Origin: Daphnia carinata
Taxonomy: Eukaryota; Arthropoda; Branchiopoda; Diplostraca; Daphniidae
Length of the DNA: 64,000 nucleotides
NCBI RefSeq assembly: GCF_022539665.2
Contig: NC_081338.1
Location: 4,897,679-4,961,678 of the forward strand
Direction of reading: 5' to 3'
The position numbers and the translations under genes are program-made. Below are positions 38,501 through 59,900 of this stretch, piece after piece (within the stretch, counting starts at the first letter, position 1; every line of letters starts with the position of its first letter). The notes under the pieces are model-generated. The model did not search any database. It saw only the letters and a list, made by a program, of their open reading frames with translations, and was not told where the DNA came from.

Positions 38501-39063
38501 AAAGAGGCGGAAAAGTGTACATTTTGCGGTGCGATCAACAAATCATAACGGGGTCAAACCATCGCTCACAGAACATGTTTTTTTTTATTCTTAAGCCCAT
38601 CGTATGGCACGTCTGATAATAAAAGGGCACACCAGCTTGCAAAACTTTTGCGATGATGTGACCTGAGTTTGTGTATTCAGCGACCCAAGGTGGAAGAAGG
38701 TTAAAGAAGAAAATAGGCATTGTATACAGACACACACACTACAAGTGAGAGGGTTGCAACCGGCTCTTCTTTTCTACATGTTTCCGCAGCCCAGAAAGAG
38801 CATATGCACACATATGACCAAACAAGAAGAAGAACGGTGGTACTTAACAGTGGAGGATCAACTTTCCCAGCCGGAGGCTCTGTGACCTCGATTTTACAAT
38901 ACGCCAGTTGACCTAACCTCGTGTCAGGGGGGGAGTCTGCTGCGGCGTTTTCTCTTTTTTTTTTTTTGGCTGTTGGATGATGGAACCAAACCAGCAACAG
39001 AAACCATTGGGTGAGAAAAAGGGTCGACCCTAAAAGAGACCCCGGACGCATACAATGAACTGG

Positions 39064-39080
39064 ACACACACACACACACA
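39064..39080. repeat. CA microsatellite
   Basis: Eight to nine CA dinucleotides, with a second tract at 39315-39332. Confidence 0.85.
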
Positions 39081-41981
39081 ACCCTTTTTCTTCACCCTCT
39101 TCTCTATATTTATCCACTTTTCAGCTTGACCTATTTTACCCACGCGGCTATAATACACACGAGTGTGTATACACGTATGCTTGTATGCATATAATAAGGT
39201 TTTAGTGGCATCTTTTTTCTTTCCTATCGCTGAAATTTTGGCACAAGCAAAAATCCGTTGGTTATACGTGTAACCCTATAACGAAGAAGAGCAGCTGCAA
39301 CTTTCTCAGGTCAAACACACACACACACACAAACCAACAGCGAAAAATAGAAATGAGGATCATCACAATTCGAATGATAAAAATTTTGATTTAAAAGAAA
39401 CAATTCATAAAGATGTTGAATTATGGCGACTCGGTGACTCCGGACGCCCTTCTTTTTTTTTGTTCCAGGAAGTTGCTCTCACTTGTCAAAATCGTTTCAT
39501 CCGAGTCGTCGTCTCACCCTTTTTTTTCTCTCATTTTTTTTCTCTTAAACAAAGAAAAGAAAACTCTTGTGTATGGAAATGTACAGTTGTACCACCATCA
39601 GCTAGCATTTCCTCCCACAGGATTCTCGAATTACCATGTTCCCGTTATTTTCTCGCTATATTCTTTTGGGTTTTTTTTTCTCAAAGTCGACGTCATGTTT
39701 TTCTGCAAAAAGTCTGACTTAAAGTTTCAGATCGCTTTACACACTACTCATTTAGGTCGACTTCCTTGGGCTCAATGTGATATTCATCTGAGTTGCTATC
39801 GCGCTATTTATTCCGCATGATGTGATTCGAAAAGAAATATCACCAGCACGGGCCGTTGTTGTTTTTTTTTTTTCTGTTGAATGTCCTTGGTTTTTGGCTG
39901 TTGCAAGATCAATTATCCGGACATGTATTAGGACAAGGGTCTAACTTGCCGCCGGAAGTAATGGCAGCAGCTATAGTTTATGCGATGGTCAGCCAAAAAA
40001 GTGGTAGCTCGACAGACGATGTAGTATAATCCTTCCTCTCGTCTCTTTGGCAGGTATAAAAAGACACATATGCCTCTCATTCTTTTTTTTTCCGGCTTCC
40101 ATATTTGTATACATTAAGTAGGGGAGTTTTATATGGGGTTTTATCGATGCGGCTACCAGTCTCCAGAAAATAAAAATAGTTTTTTTTATGACCGACGGGG
40201 TTTTATGAAAGTTGCAGCTCAGTTTCGTTAATGTATGAACAAGTATTTGCAATTGATCAACGTTTTGCTTTTTTTTTGTATATATTTAAAGTTGAGGCTA
40301 CGGGAAAATTTTAGTTCTGTGAAGCCAAGGAGTAAACCTGCATTTGTTTAAATTGTGATTGGACGGAACGCCGAATTATCATCGCCCACCAAATTTATAA
40401 AAAAAAATATTAATATTGGGTATTTATTTTGGGAAAAAATCATTATCAGCGACATCTAAGCTACCGTCTAAATTTGTCTACTAGATGGCAGTGGAAAAAG
40501 ATACAATTTCTAGTCCCTAGATGGCATTGCTAGCACCGCCTTCTAGCAGACGAACTACAAGAGTTTCTTTTTTGTATCTTAAGCAGCCTTCAGTACCGTA
40601 CTATAGTAGAAAATATAAAAATATTTTTATCCCTAACCTAAAGGCGATAATTATTGGCTTTACCTTGCTATCTATTCCAAAATTATATCTTCTTGAGGAA
40701 ATAGAGGAATGTTTACGGCCTCTGATGATTTAGGCGGAAACTAAAGGTGTAGCTCTTCTTACATCTCATCCGTATCATTCGAATGTTAACTTAACAGCAC
40801 TTTTTAAATTCATTAAACTTTATTTTATTTTCAGAAACAGCTCAAGAAAAGGAGATAAATGGCAAATAAACTAGTGCATTGTGGCTTGCTTATTGCCCTC
40901 TCCTAGGAGTAAGCCCTTTGGGATCAGGATTTGCTTGATTTGCAAATTCTAAATCCATTCACGTATGTTGTAAAGTTTACAATTAATTTGATTTTAGGGA
41001 TGAGAATTAGGTAACATTTATAATAAAAAAATTGATGTCAAAATTTTTCCATCTTTTTTTTATGTAAAAATAGAAATAATATGAAATTTTGTATGTTTGA
41101 ATAACGTAAGTTTCGTTAAAAAATCATGACGTGAAAAGCCTTGTATATTAAATAACCCAGCCTTTGAAATTCCTGTTATTGGGAATGATGGATTACTAGA
41201 AGCAAATCATAGAAGGGTATAATTTCATTAGTGCGAGGGAAGAACCTGCCATTTTAAGATTCCGTATCCAAGGTCGCACGTAATCATCCAACGCTTTCAT
41301 TTTAGTGTAAATCAAAAACGGTGAAAAATTCTGCATCGATTTTTGGAAAACCATTATAATCCCTTTATTGCGAAGTGCTTTATTAACACGCATTCAGAGT
41401 AGATTTTCAATTGAATTTGACTACCGAACAAAACCCATTAGCACGTATAACACCTCAGCATGATTTAAGAGGATAAAAAAATCTGTTTGCATTTAAGAAC
41501 TTATTTTTGTGTTCATCTAGTGATTACGTTTGCGAAGCTTTAGCACTATTCATCACTGTCCCCCAAGAGGCCTTTTGTCTCCTTGAATAGGGGTGTAATT
41601 AGTGCTCCGGAGATGTAAACCGTCAATAACAAGAGGCTGGTTTGCAATAACTGCTTGTCAGCGGTTTTTCAGACAAAGCAGAACTCCGTCTTCTCACATG
41701 TCATCCATAGATTAGATTGAGTCCACAGTTCAACTGGGACTAAATATTGCGCCTCGTGTTTGGCGACAAGGCCGGATAAATCGTGATGCTATGTTACATA
41801 GAGCTGAGTTGAAAACTTATAGGATGCTGACATCGACTGAGATTACTCGGGGGCTGCAAATGTGCTAACAAAGTGGAATGGATAAGGTGTAGCTTGTTCA
41901 TGAAAGCATTTTAGGAAGATAGTAGAAGGATATGTACAATAAATAAACTGCTTGATAATGAGAGATCTGAAAACATATTCA

Positions 41982-41987
41982 TTTATT
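41982..41987 (-). terminator. Polyadenylation signal of mRpS12
   Basis: AATAAA on the minus strand about 35 bases beyond the stop codon. Confidence 0.55.
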
Positions 41988-42020
41988 CTAATGCTCTGCA
42001 ATAATTATTGCAGTGTTCAA

Positions 42021-42698
42021 TTACTTTTTCTTAATTACATGGCCAAGATCATGTTTACCTCTAATACACTTGAGTTTGACACCAGGAAGATCTGGGACAC
42101 GGCCGACGCGTACCAATACAATATTATGTTCCTTAAATGTGAAACATGATGTTAACTTAAACTTCACAGTTGAGAATTGGGAAAAGTACATACTTGAAGA
42201 TTATGACCTTCCCCAGGGATATATGCACACATCTCTTTGCCATTGCTAAGCCTGACTACCACACACTTTCGGTTGGCTGAATTGGGTTTCTTGGGCTTCC
42301 TGATGACTGTTTTTAATACAACTCCTTTTAACATGGGGTTGCCACTCAGAGGGTTTTTCGGTGCTCTGACTTTTTGGTGAGGGCCTTTCAAATGCATCTT
42401 TAACAGAAGGTTACTCATCGCCCTTTCTCCTGAAATCAAATAAAGTCTGTTGAAGTTGATTTAAGGACGAATGTTATTCTATTTCGAACCGGTAAACAGC
42501 ATTTGATTGTATTTTTGTAGGATAGATGAACATCCCTGTGATTGTCTCAGTACTGGGATTGCTGTAAAACAGTTAGAGACAATAAAGACTTATCCTTTAT
42601 ATTAAACTAAACAGAATCTTTTTCGACTTGCCTGTATTTCTACTTGAATTTATTACATTCGAAGTTAGTCTAAAAATATTTTGTAGTATAGAAGTCAT
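42021..42698 (-). CDS. tko: Mitochondrial ribosomal protein uS12m (MRPS12, technical knockout)
   Basis: Decoding-centre protein of the mitochondrial small subunit. Three exons: 42698-42632 ([20 protein letters not shown], a basic amphipathic presequence too short to be noticed as an ORF), 42429-42194 and about 42152-42021. The core is unmistakable: [64 protein letters not shown], then [20 protein letters not shown] and a lysine-rich end. The PNSANR-containing and GEGHNLQEH loops of uS12 are intact. Intron 1 has CAG|GCAAGT at its 5' end, a GC-AG intron. The phase (1) fits exactly and yields the join [16 protein letters not shown]. Head-to-head with GALT. Confidence 0.94.
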
Positions 42699-43070
42699 TT
42701 TTCTTCCGTAATAGCAGACGATATCTTTCTGTATTTTTCGGCGCTAGATGACGTTGTTCGAAATCGATATTTAAGGATCGGTTATCGGAAACGGAACAAC
42801 AATATAGAATTTGGGGAAAAAATGTGCGTGAGGATAATTCTTAAGTTAAGATTACGTTCCACGCATGGCAGAGTGCACATAAAATTTTCCCGGAACACCT
42901 GCTGTGTCTGCCAAATTTTCAGTTTCCGTATTAGTCACTTAATATTTTCTGACGTCATGCAGCTGGCAGGTTGAATACGACGTGGCGATCGAATAACAAG
43001 TGATAGAACCTAAATATCTAAAAAGGATTGCTGCCTTTTTCAGTGACTAATAGTCACGTGATTCGCAAGA
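42699..43070. promoter_or_regulatory. Bidirectional promoter region, mRpS12 / GALT
   Basis: 372 bases between divergent start codons. Contains ATCGATA near 42765, a partial DRE-like word; no TATA box near either start. Confidence 0.5.
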
Positions 43071-44720
<1,650 letters not shown>

Positions 44721-47124
44721 AAAAAAAATCGTCATCGTTTTGTTTGGAGTACAGAACATTGATAGCCACATGAAAAACGGATGCAAGTACTGCTGTGGTT
44801 TCCCGCAAAGGAAAAAATAGCTATCCAGTTGCTGGCTGCCTCCTTTTATATCTTATCCGGAAATAAACGGATTGTTTATTGATTGGTTTCAATTATTCGA
44901 GAGAAGAGGCCGGGAGGGAGAAAAAAAAAATGAGGAAAAACGAAAGAGAGATTAATCAAGCAATTCTGGCAGTTAGTGACGTCTTTGCAAAGATACGGTT
45001 TTGTGTGTTTGTGCCGATGATCGATTTCTTTTCTCTCAGAAGAAAATCCTTCATGGCGGCTGTCTACGATTTCCTATTCTCATGTCATTCTCATGGTTTC
45101 ATTTGATACACTGGATTATTTACATTTATCGATTCTTTTTTGCCGGCCTTTCTCGGTTCACAGTGTTTTTGCATCTGTCTTGACGGGCCACACAATTCTC
45201 CGTGCTACAAATGCAAATCTCCGAAAGAAAAATCAAAGAGGTTGGAAGTTGTGTGCGGTGGGAGGAGCTTGCTCGTTTTCTTTTTATTTGACAATCCAGC
45301 AAAGCTCTCAATAATATTTCAACGTGAGCCACTCTTGCTAGATTTGCCGAATAATAAAGCCAGAACCAGATGGCAACCAGTTATTCGTTTGTGTAATAAA
45401 AAAAAAGTATGGCTTTGGTTGGTGGATTGACATGTTTTTGTGTTGATGGGGAAGGCCGTTGTGATTGTCGCATGAGCTGTTGATGGATCGGGCAATAGTC
45501 ACGTGGATTCCGGTTTTCGGCCTTGAATAATAATATCACGAGCTTCGTGAGGTTCCATCGGCCGTAACGTCTGACTCACGTCGTGTTTTTTAGTCAACGT
45601 TCCGATGTCGCAATATGCTCATATTTATTGCTACCAGGTGGCTCTGCACGCATCAGCGCCACTGGGCATGTGCAGTTGGCTTCTACAGGCTGGGCCTGCG
45701 AGACAATAAACCTAGCCACCCTTTGATTCGAAGAGACGAGTCTCGTTCGGTCGTGGCTTTGGCAAACACACATCAAAATATCGTGAAGAGTTGCAAAAAA
45801 AAAAAGGGGTAGTGCTTGGCTAGCTTTCTCCTGGGTTTTTCCACACAATTTTTTTGACGTTTTTCCAGTTTGGAAGGAAAAGAAATATTTCCTCCCAGTC
45901 AGCCATTGTACTGTGAGTTTCTGGTGTGTGTGTGTCTGTGTCAACAAAAAGAGATAATTCCATATTGTGTGTGGTAATCTGTTGGCAAACCATCGTTCGG
46001 TTCTACATGTGTTTTGGGGGTGTCTTTTCACAGCAGCAGCTTCTCAGGTGGATGAACTCTGAGGTAAGCCGAATTACATTACAAGTCAAACACTAGGAAT
46101 TTCTAGTTGTTCACAAGGAAAATGTCTATTTGTGTACGTGCCCTTTGTGGAAGGTGAAAAAACTTGCGTCACGTATGAAACTTGGCCACTCGACTAAACT
46201 AAGCACCAACTTTTTCCAGTCTCCCAAATTCATTAATTAACATGTGGGCCAGCAGACAGGAAATGAGACATTACGCACAAAAAGAAGAATAAACAGGCCG
46301 TCACGACTGTATCTTTCAATTGGCACACAGTGTGTGGATGCATTCACGTATCAAGTAGCAACCCGCTCTCAACATAATTTGATTTCTCTCGTCGTCAAAG
46401 TGTCAATGAATTCCATTTGTCTCTGCAGATGTTTTGCCTACGTAAAAGAAGAAAGAAAAGTACATCCATCAGCGGTTTTTCTTGCTCTCTTCAAGTAAAC
46501 ATAGCTCTTTATTCTAAGCTTCAGCAAGGACGAATGAGAATGGAAGGGGATGTAGAATATCCGCAGTGTGCGTGTCCCCGATAAGTCCCGAAAAAGCCAC
46601 CACTACTTACGTTCGAAGGAGAAGGGGATCTGGCTGACCGTAAGAATCTCCTGAAACTTCCTTTTTCAAAAGATTCAGCCTCAAGGCGAATTGAATTGAG
46701 TTTTCTTTTTTTCCCCTCAAAATATTCAGTCATCTTTTTGTATGCGTACATCAAGTTTTATTGGCGTAGTGCTTGTATGCGACAAATGAAGAAACTTGTC
46801 CTATAATTACATTTCCTATCAACATAATCCTTCACTCGAGACCAAGTTTTGAGTCATCCGTCTAGCTTTTCTTGGGTGCCCCCGCCCACATTTCTCCTGT
46901 ATGTGATCTCGGTCATCATTTACGTAATTGGCTGCTGCCAATCCCTCGTCAGTAGTGGTGGATTTTGTTGATTTATTATTTTCTCCTTTAAAGAAAAAAG
47001 ATTTTCTGAAAATTATTGACGTTTTTTCTTCTGTTGGCGCGCTGCTTGCGCGTGTTTGACAGGCAACTCCATCGGGAGGACTTGGTCGTGTCAACAACTT
47101 ACAACAACCAAACTACTAACAACC
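44721..47124. other. Intergenic, GALT 3' UTR and draper 5' region
   Basis: 2.4 kb. AATAAA at 44862-44867 ends GALT. The rest contains only short overlapping frames on both strands, none with domain signal (including 45594-46031 minus). The stretch just before 47125 should hold the draper 5' UTR and promoter. Confidence 0.5.
44862..44867 (+). terminator. Polyadenylation signal of GALT
   Basis: AATAAA about 140 bases after the GALT stop, followed by T/G-rich sequence. Confidence 0.65.
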
Positions 47125-53612
<6,488 letters not shown>

Positions 53613-56600
53613 CAAAAAAAAGTGACAACTTACGAAATCAATTGAAAAAAAATGGGGGAAATCATATTTGCACTCAATCATTTTGGAAGGCAATTGATTA
53701 CATGTTTTTCTTTAGGTGAGTTTTTAATTTGATGGAGTTTAAATGTCCTACCATCTCACTTTTTATCTAGTTCTTTTGAGTTTTTGAGCACTCGTGTCTG
53801 GAGGGATCTCTTCTATTGTAAGTCCATCTCCTAGAGTTTTTATTTCTTTTTATTGTGTTTTTATTGTTTCACTTTTTCTTTTAATCGTGTCAAATGAATG
53901 CACATAACCGTCAATCCAAATGTAATTTTTGTCTTCCCCATTTTTATTTACAAACTAAACGAAACAAAAACGATTATAAATGCAAACTGTCTAATGGCAG
54001 ATGTCTTTTATTGAAACAAGATGTCGGTGCCCACGTATGTGTGATAGCGTGTGTTTCTCATGAAGTATTACATTGTTCAGAAAGTTTTTACTATCCAACA
54101 TAACGAAAAGGCAAGAAACGATTGGCGATAGAAATTGGTGAAACTATTGCCCTTCTATTTGACGTGAATGCATCGGTGTGTGAATATACCTGTGTACATG
54201 CCTCATTTGGTCCCCACTCCACATTTCCAAACCGTAACGTTATATTCTCTTTTGTTTTCCGGATCTACGTGAAAGTATAAAAGCCGTTTTGTTTCCCCGT
54301 GTACATTTTCTGTTGAAAAAGAGAGAAATATGATGCTCATCAATACACACATAAAAGATGGATCGATATCATTTTCGCTATCATACCAATATTTGCATAA
54401 CGGAAATGTAGATTTCCAATCGTTCATTTTCTACGTAATGATGGAATGCTGCGTCGTAGTTTTCTGTGTCTCGTTTCCCGTTAGTGTTTTGGTGTGGTTT
54501 TCTAGGTCACTAAATTAAACGAAAAAAAGAATAACGAACCGAACCTAACGAGCCACACAGTCTCATCTGATGCACAGGTGTAATATTATTGAACGAGCGG
54601 AAGTGTCGGTACTTCCGTTGGCTATTCGAAAATGCAACAGTGCCTCCCCCTCACCTGAGAACATAAAGGTGAAATAACGTGTAACATACAGTATGAGAAA
54701 CAGTTATACCATACGTTTCGCCCATCAGCACCCCATTTCGCTGTCGTAACGTGCAGACAATAACACGACGGCGTGCCATGATTCTCCGTCGTAGAGACAC
54801 CGTTTTGTAATTGAACTAGTGCGTGCTTGTCCTTTCCAGTGACGGGGGTTGGCACGAATTTTATTTTTCCAAGTTTTATTTCCTGTCTGTTCCACACGGT
54901 ATATCGATTGCTTTGATAATGTTACCGGTTGTACGATCTACCACGCGTGTAAAGCTGCACACGAGGTCGTCAGCCAGCACAATTGCGAAAACTTTCATGG
55001 ACCACGTTTAGTTATTAGCCTAGCAGTCGACATGCGCGTTGAGACGTATTTTCTAAAGAAATATTTAATTTATTCATTATCGTAGTTTTTTGCTTTAAAA
55101 AAAAAATAGAATTTTTTTTTGTATTTGTTAATACCTTGAGGTGAGTCTTATTGCGTCCTATTTCTTTTCCAGATAAATAATTAAATAGAAAAAAAAGTGG
55201 GGAGAAAGTCAAAAGTTGGTACTCTTTGTCGTCGTCTGCAAGATCAAGATAAGCTCCTCCCACATTTTATCCCCCGCCATTGCGTTGTGCTGTTCGTGTC
55301 CATCGACTTTCCACCGAACCTTCAAGGCATCGTTCCCGAAAGAGGAAGACGAAACGAATAGTTAAAAAATGGTGGAAAAGGGAGTAGAACGAAGACGAGG
55401 AAGAATGTAATACGAAGGCCCCTTTTTTTTTCTCTCTTTGGCAAACGCACGCGCACGACCCACACGTCCCCCCCTCCACCATAGTAAAGTCAGGTAAAAC
55501 TCTTGCCGAGTGCCAGTGGCTGTCTTGCTGCCTCCCCTGACACAACCAACAACTTTCGTGTGTCTGGTAGTGGCTGTGTGTGCATTTTGAAAGAACTCTT
55601 TTTTTGAAACTCTTTTAAAGTTTTTTTCCCCTTCGTTGAAAAGAATCATAGTTTTTGAAAAAGTTTGTGAAAAAGAAGAGTTTTCTACAAGTTAGTGCAG
55701 TGCAGTGATTCTTTGTTGGGGCGGTCTATTCGAAAAGGTATGGCCCAAACATCTCAGTGGTCTTTCTTTGTTTCCATAAGTCTATCCGATCAGCTGAGCG
55801 CTTCTTTGACGAATCGTGTAGACGGCTAGCAAAAAAGAAAGGAAACTTCTTTTTTTTTCTTGGCTCTTAATAATGCAATTCTTTTTATGATGTCCAATGA
55901 ACGATGATGATTAACGGCCAGTGGTCAATGCTGCAATCTTGTGGAAATAGTTGCTCAACTGATTTTTTTTTTCGCCCAAATCCTTACTGTTATGGCATTA
56001 TTATTATTATTGCGATTATTATTGGGGTTGACGTCATGTCTAAGGACAGTTCCAGTCGTCCACCATGTTGGTCACGAAAGAGGCTGAACGTTCTTTTTCT
56101 TCCCCTCACGATGTTGTCATTTCTTATTGTTATTTTCTTTTCAAAGCCAAAGAAAAAATATGTATATTTTTCTTAAAAAATTGTTCTTCCCACACATACA
56201 TACAGCTGCTGGCAACTACCCACCATTTTCTTAAAATTCAACCCCTGCGGCCATAGTTCAATGCCAAGCCTCCCGATTGCTGTTGAATCATTTAAGGGAG
56301 GGAAAAACCAGTTTTTTATTTTGTTTTCACGCTGTTTTTTTTTTGTTCCCGATCTTTGTCACAAAAAACTTTCGCTGACCGCGTTTCGCACACTACGCGG
56401 CAGTCTGTAATGTATTCGTATTTTTACGAACAGCCGTTGTTTCGATCGTGCCCTGGGGTTACGTGACCTTTCGAATATTCACGAAATAACCGGATCAGTT
56501 GATATCGGTCTATCTTTTTTCCCCCCTCGTGACGAAATCCTTTTAATTTCGATTTCTCAATTGCCTTTTTGTTTTTTTCTTTTGTCAAAGGAGGAAAAAA

Positions 56601-56946
56601 CATTCGAAGAAGACGACAATCCCGCGGTCGACCATGGACCAGCACGAAGAATTAACAGTGACTTTGAAATGAATTCGAGTCAAGGTCGTGTGAAAGTCTC
56701 GTGAGAAAGACAAGACAACTACCCACCGCCAAATTACACAGTTTTGCCGAGAAGAGTATAATAATACTAATCATCAGCGAAAAGGAATTCACCTTCAAAA
56801 TACCGAGAGCCACACACCTATATGCCTGAAGGCTATTGCCGGTGTAAGCAGTGCGGAGGACTGCTGTCGTTCAAATGGCCATCTCATCATTATTCGGCAG
56901 ACGTTCTTCAACAATTGGAACATCATCGTGTTATTACAAATTTAAC
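53613..56946. other. Intergenic, draper 3' UTR and kuz 5' region
   Basis: 3.3 kb. Left half is A/T-rich and probably draper 3' UTR. Short open frames on both strands (54200-56650) have no domain, splice structure or coding bias. A non-coding kuz first exon near 55.7-56.9 kb is plausible because the first coding exon is only 76 bases, but no TSS is demonstrable. Confidence 0.4.
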
Positions 56947-59900
56947 ATGGCCTTATTCATCCTCTTCTTCACTTCGATTTGGCTACTAGTCCTCCGGCCA
57001 GTCTCAGCTTCCGTTACCTCAGGTATTTCATTTTTTTTTTCTTTTACAGTTTTTATTCGTTTCCGGTTTCGCACTGTCATCCATGTCAGTTATCGATCGA
57101 AAGAAAAGATTGAAAGTCACGTTCCAATCGAATAGCGGATCAAACGTGAGTAGGACATTTTCAGGGACTAGTAACAAAAAGAAAAAATAATAAAAAGATA
57201 TGAAATAAAAGCCTTGACGGCGTGGTTGTTACGTGAACGTGACACCTCAAGGTATTCCTTTACAAAAATACATATTCTTTTTGGTGACTTCTCGGTAGAA
57301 AGACGGGTGCTTGAGAAAGGCTCCGGCTGTGCGGAAGAGAAGCGGGATAACCTTGAAGGTCGGCTAGTTCATCGCTCTCCCTTTTTATTTATTTTTTTTT
57401 ATTTCTTTCTAAAGAGACAAGTGTGTGCTTTTCTTTCTACACAGAAGACATTCCCAAGGTAAAATTCAACTACTCCCCCCAAAAGTTTGTCATTTGCCCT
57501 TCAAGCACATTAGACATACACAGAAGCTTCTTGCAATGTGTGTATTTGCCTATACAAACAGAATGCACACACACAGAGAGAAACTCGAGGACACCGGAAG
57601 AATTGATACAATCAAGTCCCTCTCTCTCTGGCTCCCACGTACTGAATATATAATGGCCAGACGCTGGAGCATTCTTTAAATAGCAAAAAAGCAAAGAAAA
57701 AAACCTATTGATTTTATTGTTATTTTTTTTTTTTTTTTTTTGTAGCTGCTTTTTTGAAACAGCTACGGGAATTTAAAAATCTTTTAGAGTTGTCAGGGAG
57801 AAACGTCGTACTTATTTAAGGGGAATATATATTTGGAAAAAAAAATCGATAGTGTTAGAGAAAGTTGCTCGCTAGTTGGCAGCTCTCAATGAAAGCGGAA
57901 GTTTCCATCGGGAGGACGAATCATTGATCGTTGACGTGTGTGTGTGTGTGTGTTCAATTACACATAGAAGCGACGCACAGCCACTTCTACCTCCATATCT
58001 CTTTCAGATGACTCCAACCGCTAGATGGCTCCCCAGACATTGTCATTGTTGTTGTTACGACCACACTTTCAAAGAATGATTTCCCCCTTTTCAACTTCTT
58101 CAACAGACTGTATCGAAATGCAATTTTCCACAATAGTACGGGAATATGAACGGCTTTCATCTTTCTTGGGGTCGTGAAACAAAATTTTGTTTGCGGATAA
58201 AAGTAAAGACGTGCAGAAGAGAGGCATCAATCCAATTACTCGCCTGTGGGTTCGTCTGCACGCGACGCGCCAACTGGCAACGAGGCAACAACGACAATAT
58301 CAATGACGATAATGCAATATTGATAATGTCACTTTGCTATTATTAATTCCCAAAAGTAGAGAAAATGTAAACTCTCGTGATCATAAGCAGAGCAGTTGAC
58401 ATGAATGTTTTGGTATAATGATTTCATAATGAAAATGTATTAAATGGTACTGTCTTTTTTTCTGAGCAGGAATTGCTTTGAATGAATTCATTCGCCATTT
58501 TGAACCGCTCTTTTACGATCACCACAATGTCAGACTGCAGCATAGCAGATCAAAAAGAGAAAGCCAACCCCAGCTACACCTGCAGTTTCATGCTCACAAC
58601 AGGTAAATAAAACAAAAAAGAATGCATATCTCTCTCACCTGAGCCACACCAAATTTGGTGTGCCTAACCCATACTTTCTAATCTTTGTACAATCACTTTC
58701 AATTGTTATGTGTATTCCACGGTCTCCACTGATTTTGGGCATCAAGCCTGTCAAGTCTTAACCCACTTTTTACAGCTGGCTGTTCCTCTTTGCCGTTTTG
58801 CACAAAGAGCACTCCTATGTAAACAAAGATTGACATGTTGAAAAGTGCATTCTCTCTCTCACATCCCTGTTGAATATTAAATTCCCAGTGTGAAGAGAGT
58901 GAATCCCAATGCAACCCAGCAATTCAATGTTTATTATTTTTTAGCCTGCTGCGGCAACCCAACATCCACAAGATATTTTTATATTAAACTTTTCTTTCTT
59001 TTATTCTCTTGTGTGACAGGCTTTTCAAGATTCGGTTACGCCGCAGCGCGAGCGTCTTTGCCGATGATGTCGTCTTGGAAAACACCGCAGGATCTATTGC
59101 CTTTGACATGGACAAGGTCTATCAAGGAGAACTAGAAGGTCTACATTTTTCCCCTCTTTTTAGAAAGCCGCTCGCATTACACATTTCTTTCTTTCTTCTC
59201 CTTTGATTATAAAGAGAAGCGGCTTAACTTTCCAGCTCACGAAATCCCCTCCTCCATGTATGAGAGCGTCGAATGTAATTACTTTTGCCTTGATTCTCGT
59301 GTGTCTCTCAGATGACGATCGTTCTACGGTGAGCGCGGTGCTGACATCCAGCGGCATCTTGGATGCCACCGTTTCTACGTTGTCGGAAACTTATTACGTC
59401 GAGCCGGCCAGTCGCTATTTTGCCGCCAGCGAAAATGTCTCCTTCCCTGCCGTTATTTATAAAGCGTCCGATGTCCTCCATCCGGATCCGCACCATCACG
59501 GCAGCGGCTGCGCTTCTCATCAGCTCTACTTGAAGCAGTTTGAAGAGCAGCATTTCCACTGTGCCGACAATCAAGAGAACCGTGACGGCTCTCGGAACTC
59601 GTCCGATACTGTCAGCGAGCTCAGTTCGTGCCAAGAAAGCAACAACAACAACAACAATAAGGATGGCGTTAGCGGGATCGAGCCCAATCAGCTGATCGAT
59701 CAAACGCTGTACTCTGGCTGGAATCGTCGCCATAACGAGAAGAAAAAGAAGAAGAGGAGATCGACAGTCGATCACCGCAAGACGACGTGCATGCTCTATC
59801 TGCAAGCCGATCACCTGTTTTACGGCAAAATGGGCAGCGAAGAGGCCTGCATCGAGACGATGACGCGACATGTCCAGCGAGTCAACAGCATTTACAAGAA

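Larger units (their letters stand above)
33744..42020. other. Gene-poor 8.3-kb region, candidate cis-regulatory domain of the bZIP gene
   Basis: No open frame here shows a domain, splice structure or consistent codon use; the longest (34988-35293, 38701-39117, 39413-39820) are low-complexity or homopolymer-rich. Between 34029 and 39313 I count 19 exact AGGTCA or TGACCT hexamers, roughly seven times the chance expectation for that length. Some form direct or inverted pairs (listed separately). CA repeats occur at 39064 and 39315. The right part (39.4-42.0 kb) is A/T-rich and featureless. It may also contain non-coding first exons. Confidence 0.55.

Noticed and set aside
38701-39117. 138-codon minus-strand open frame
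   Set aside because: Crosses a CA microsatellite and a homopolymer A/T run, has no domain or splice context, and overlaps open frames in other phases.
45594-46031. 145-codon minus-strand open frame upstream of draper
   Set aside because: Composition follows CA/GT-rich low-complexity DNA; no domain, no partner exon, no signal or zipper.
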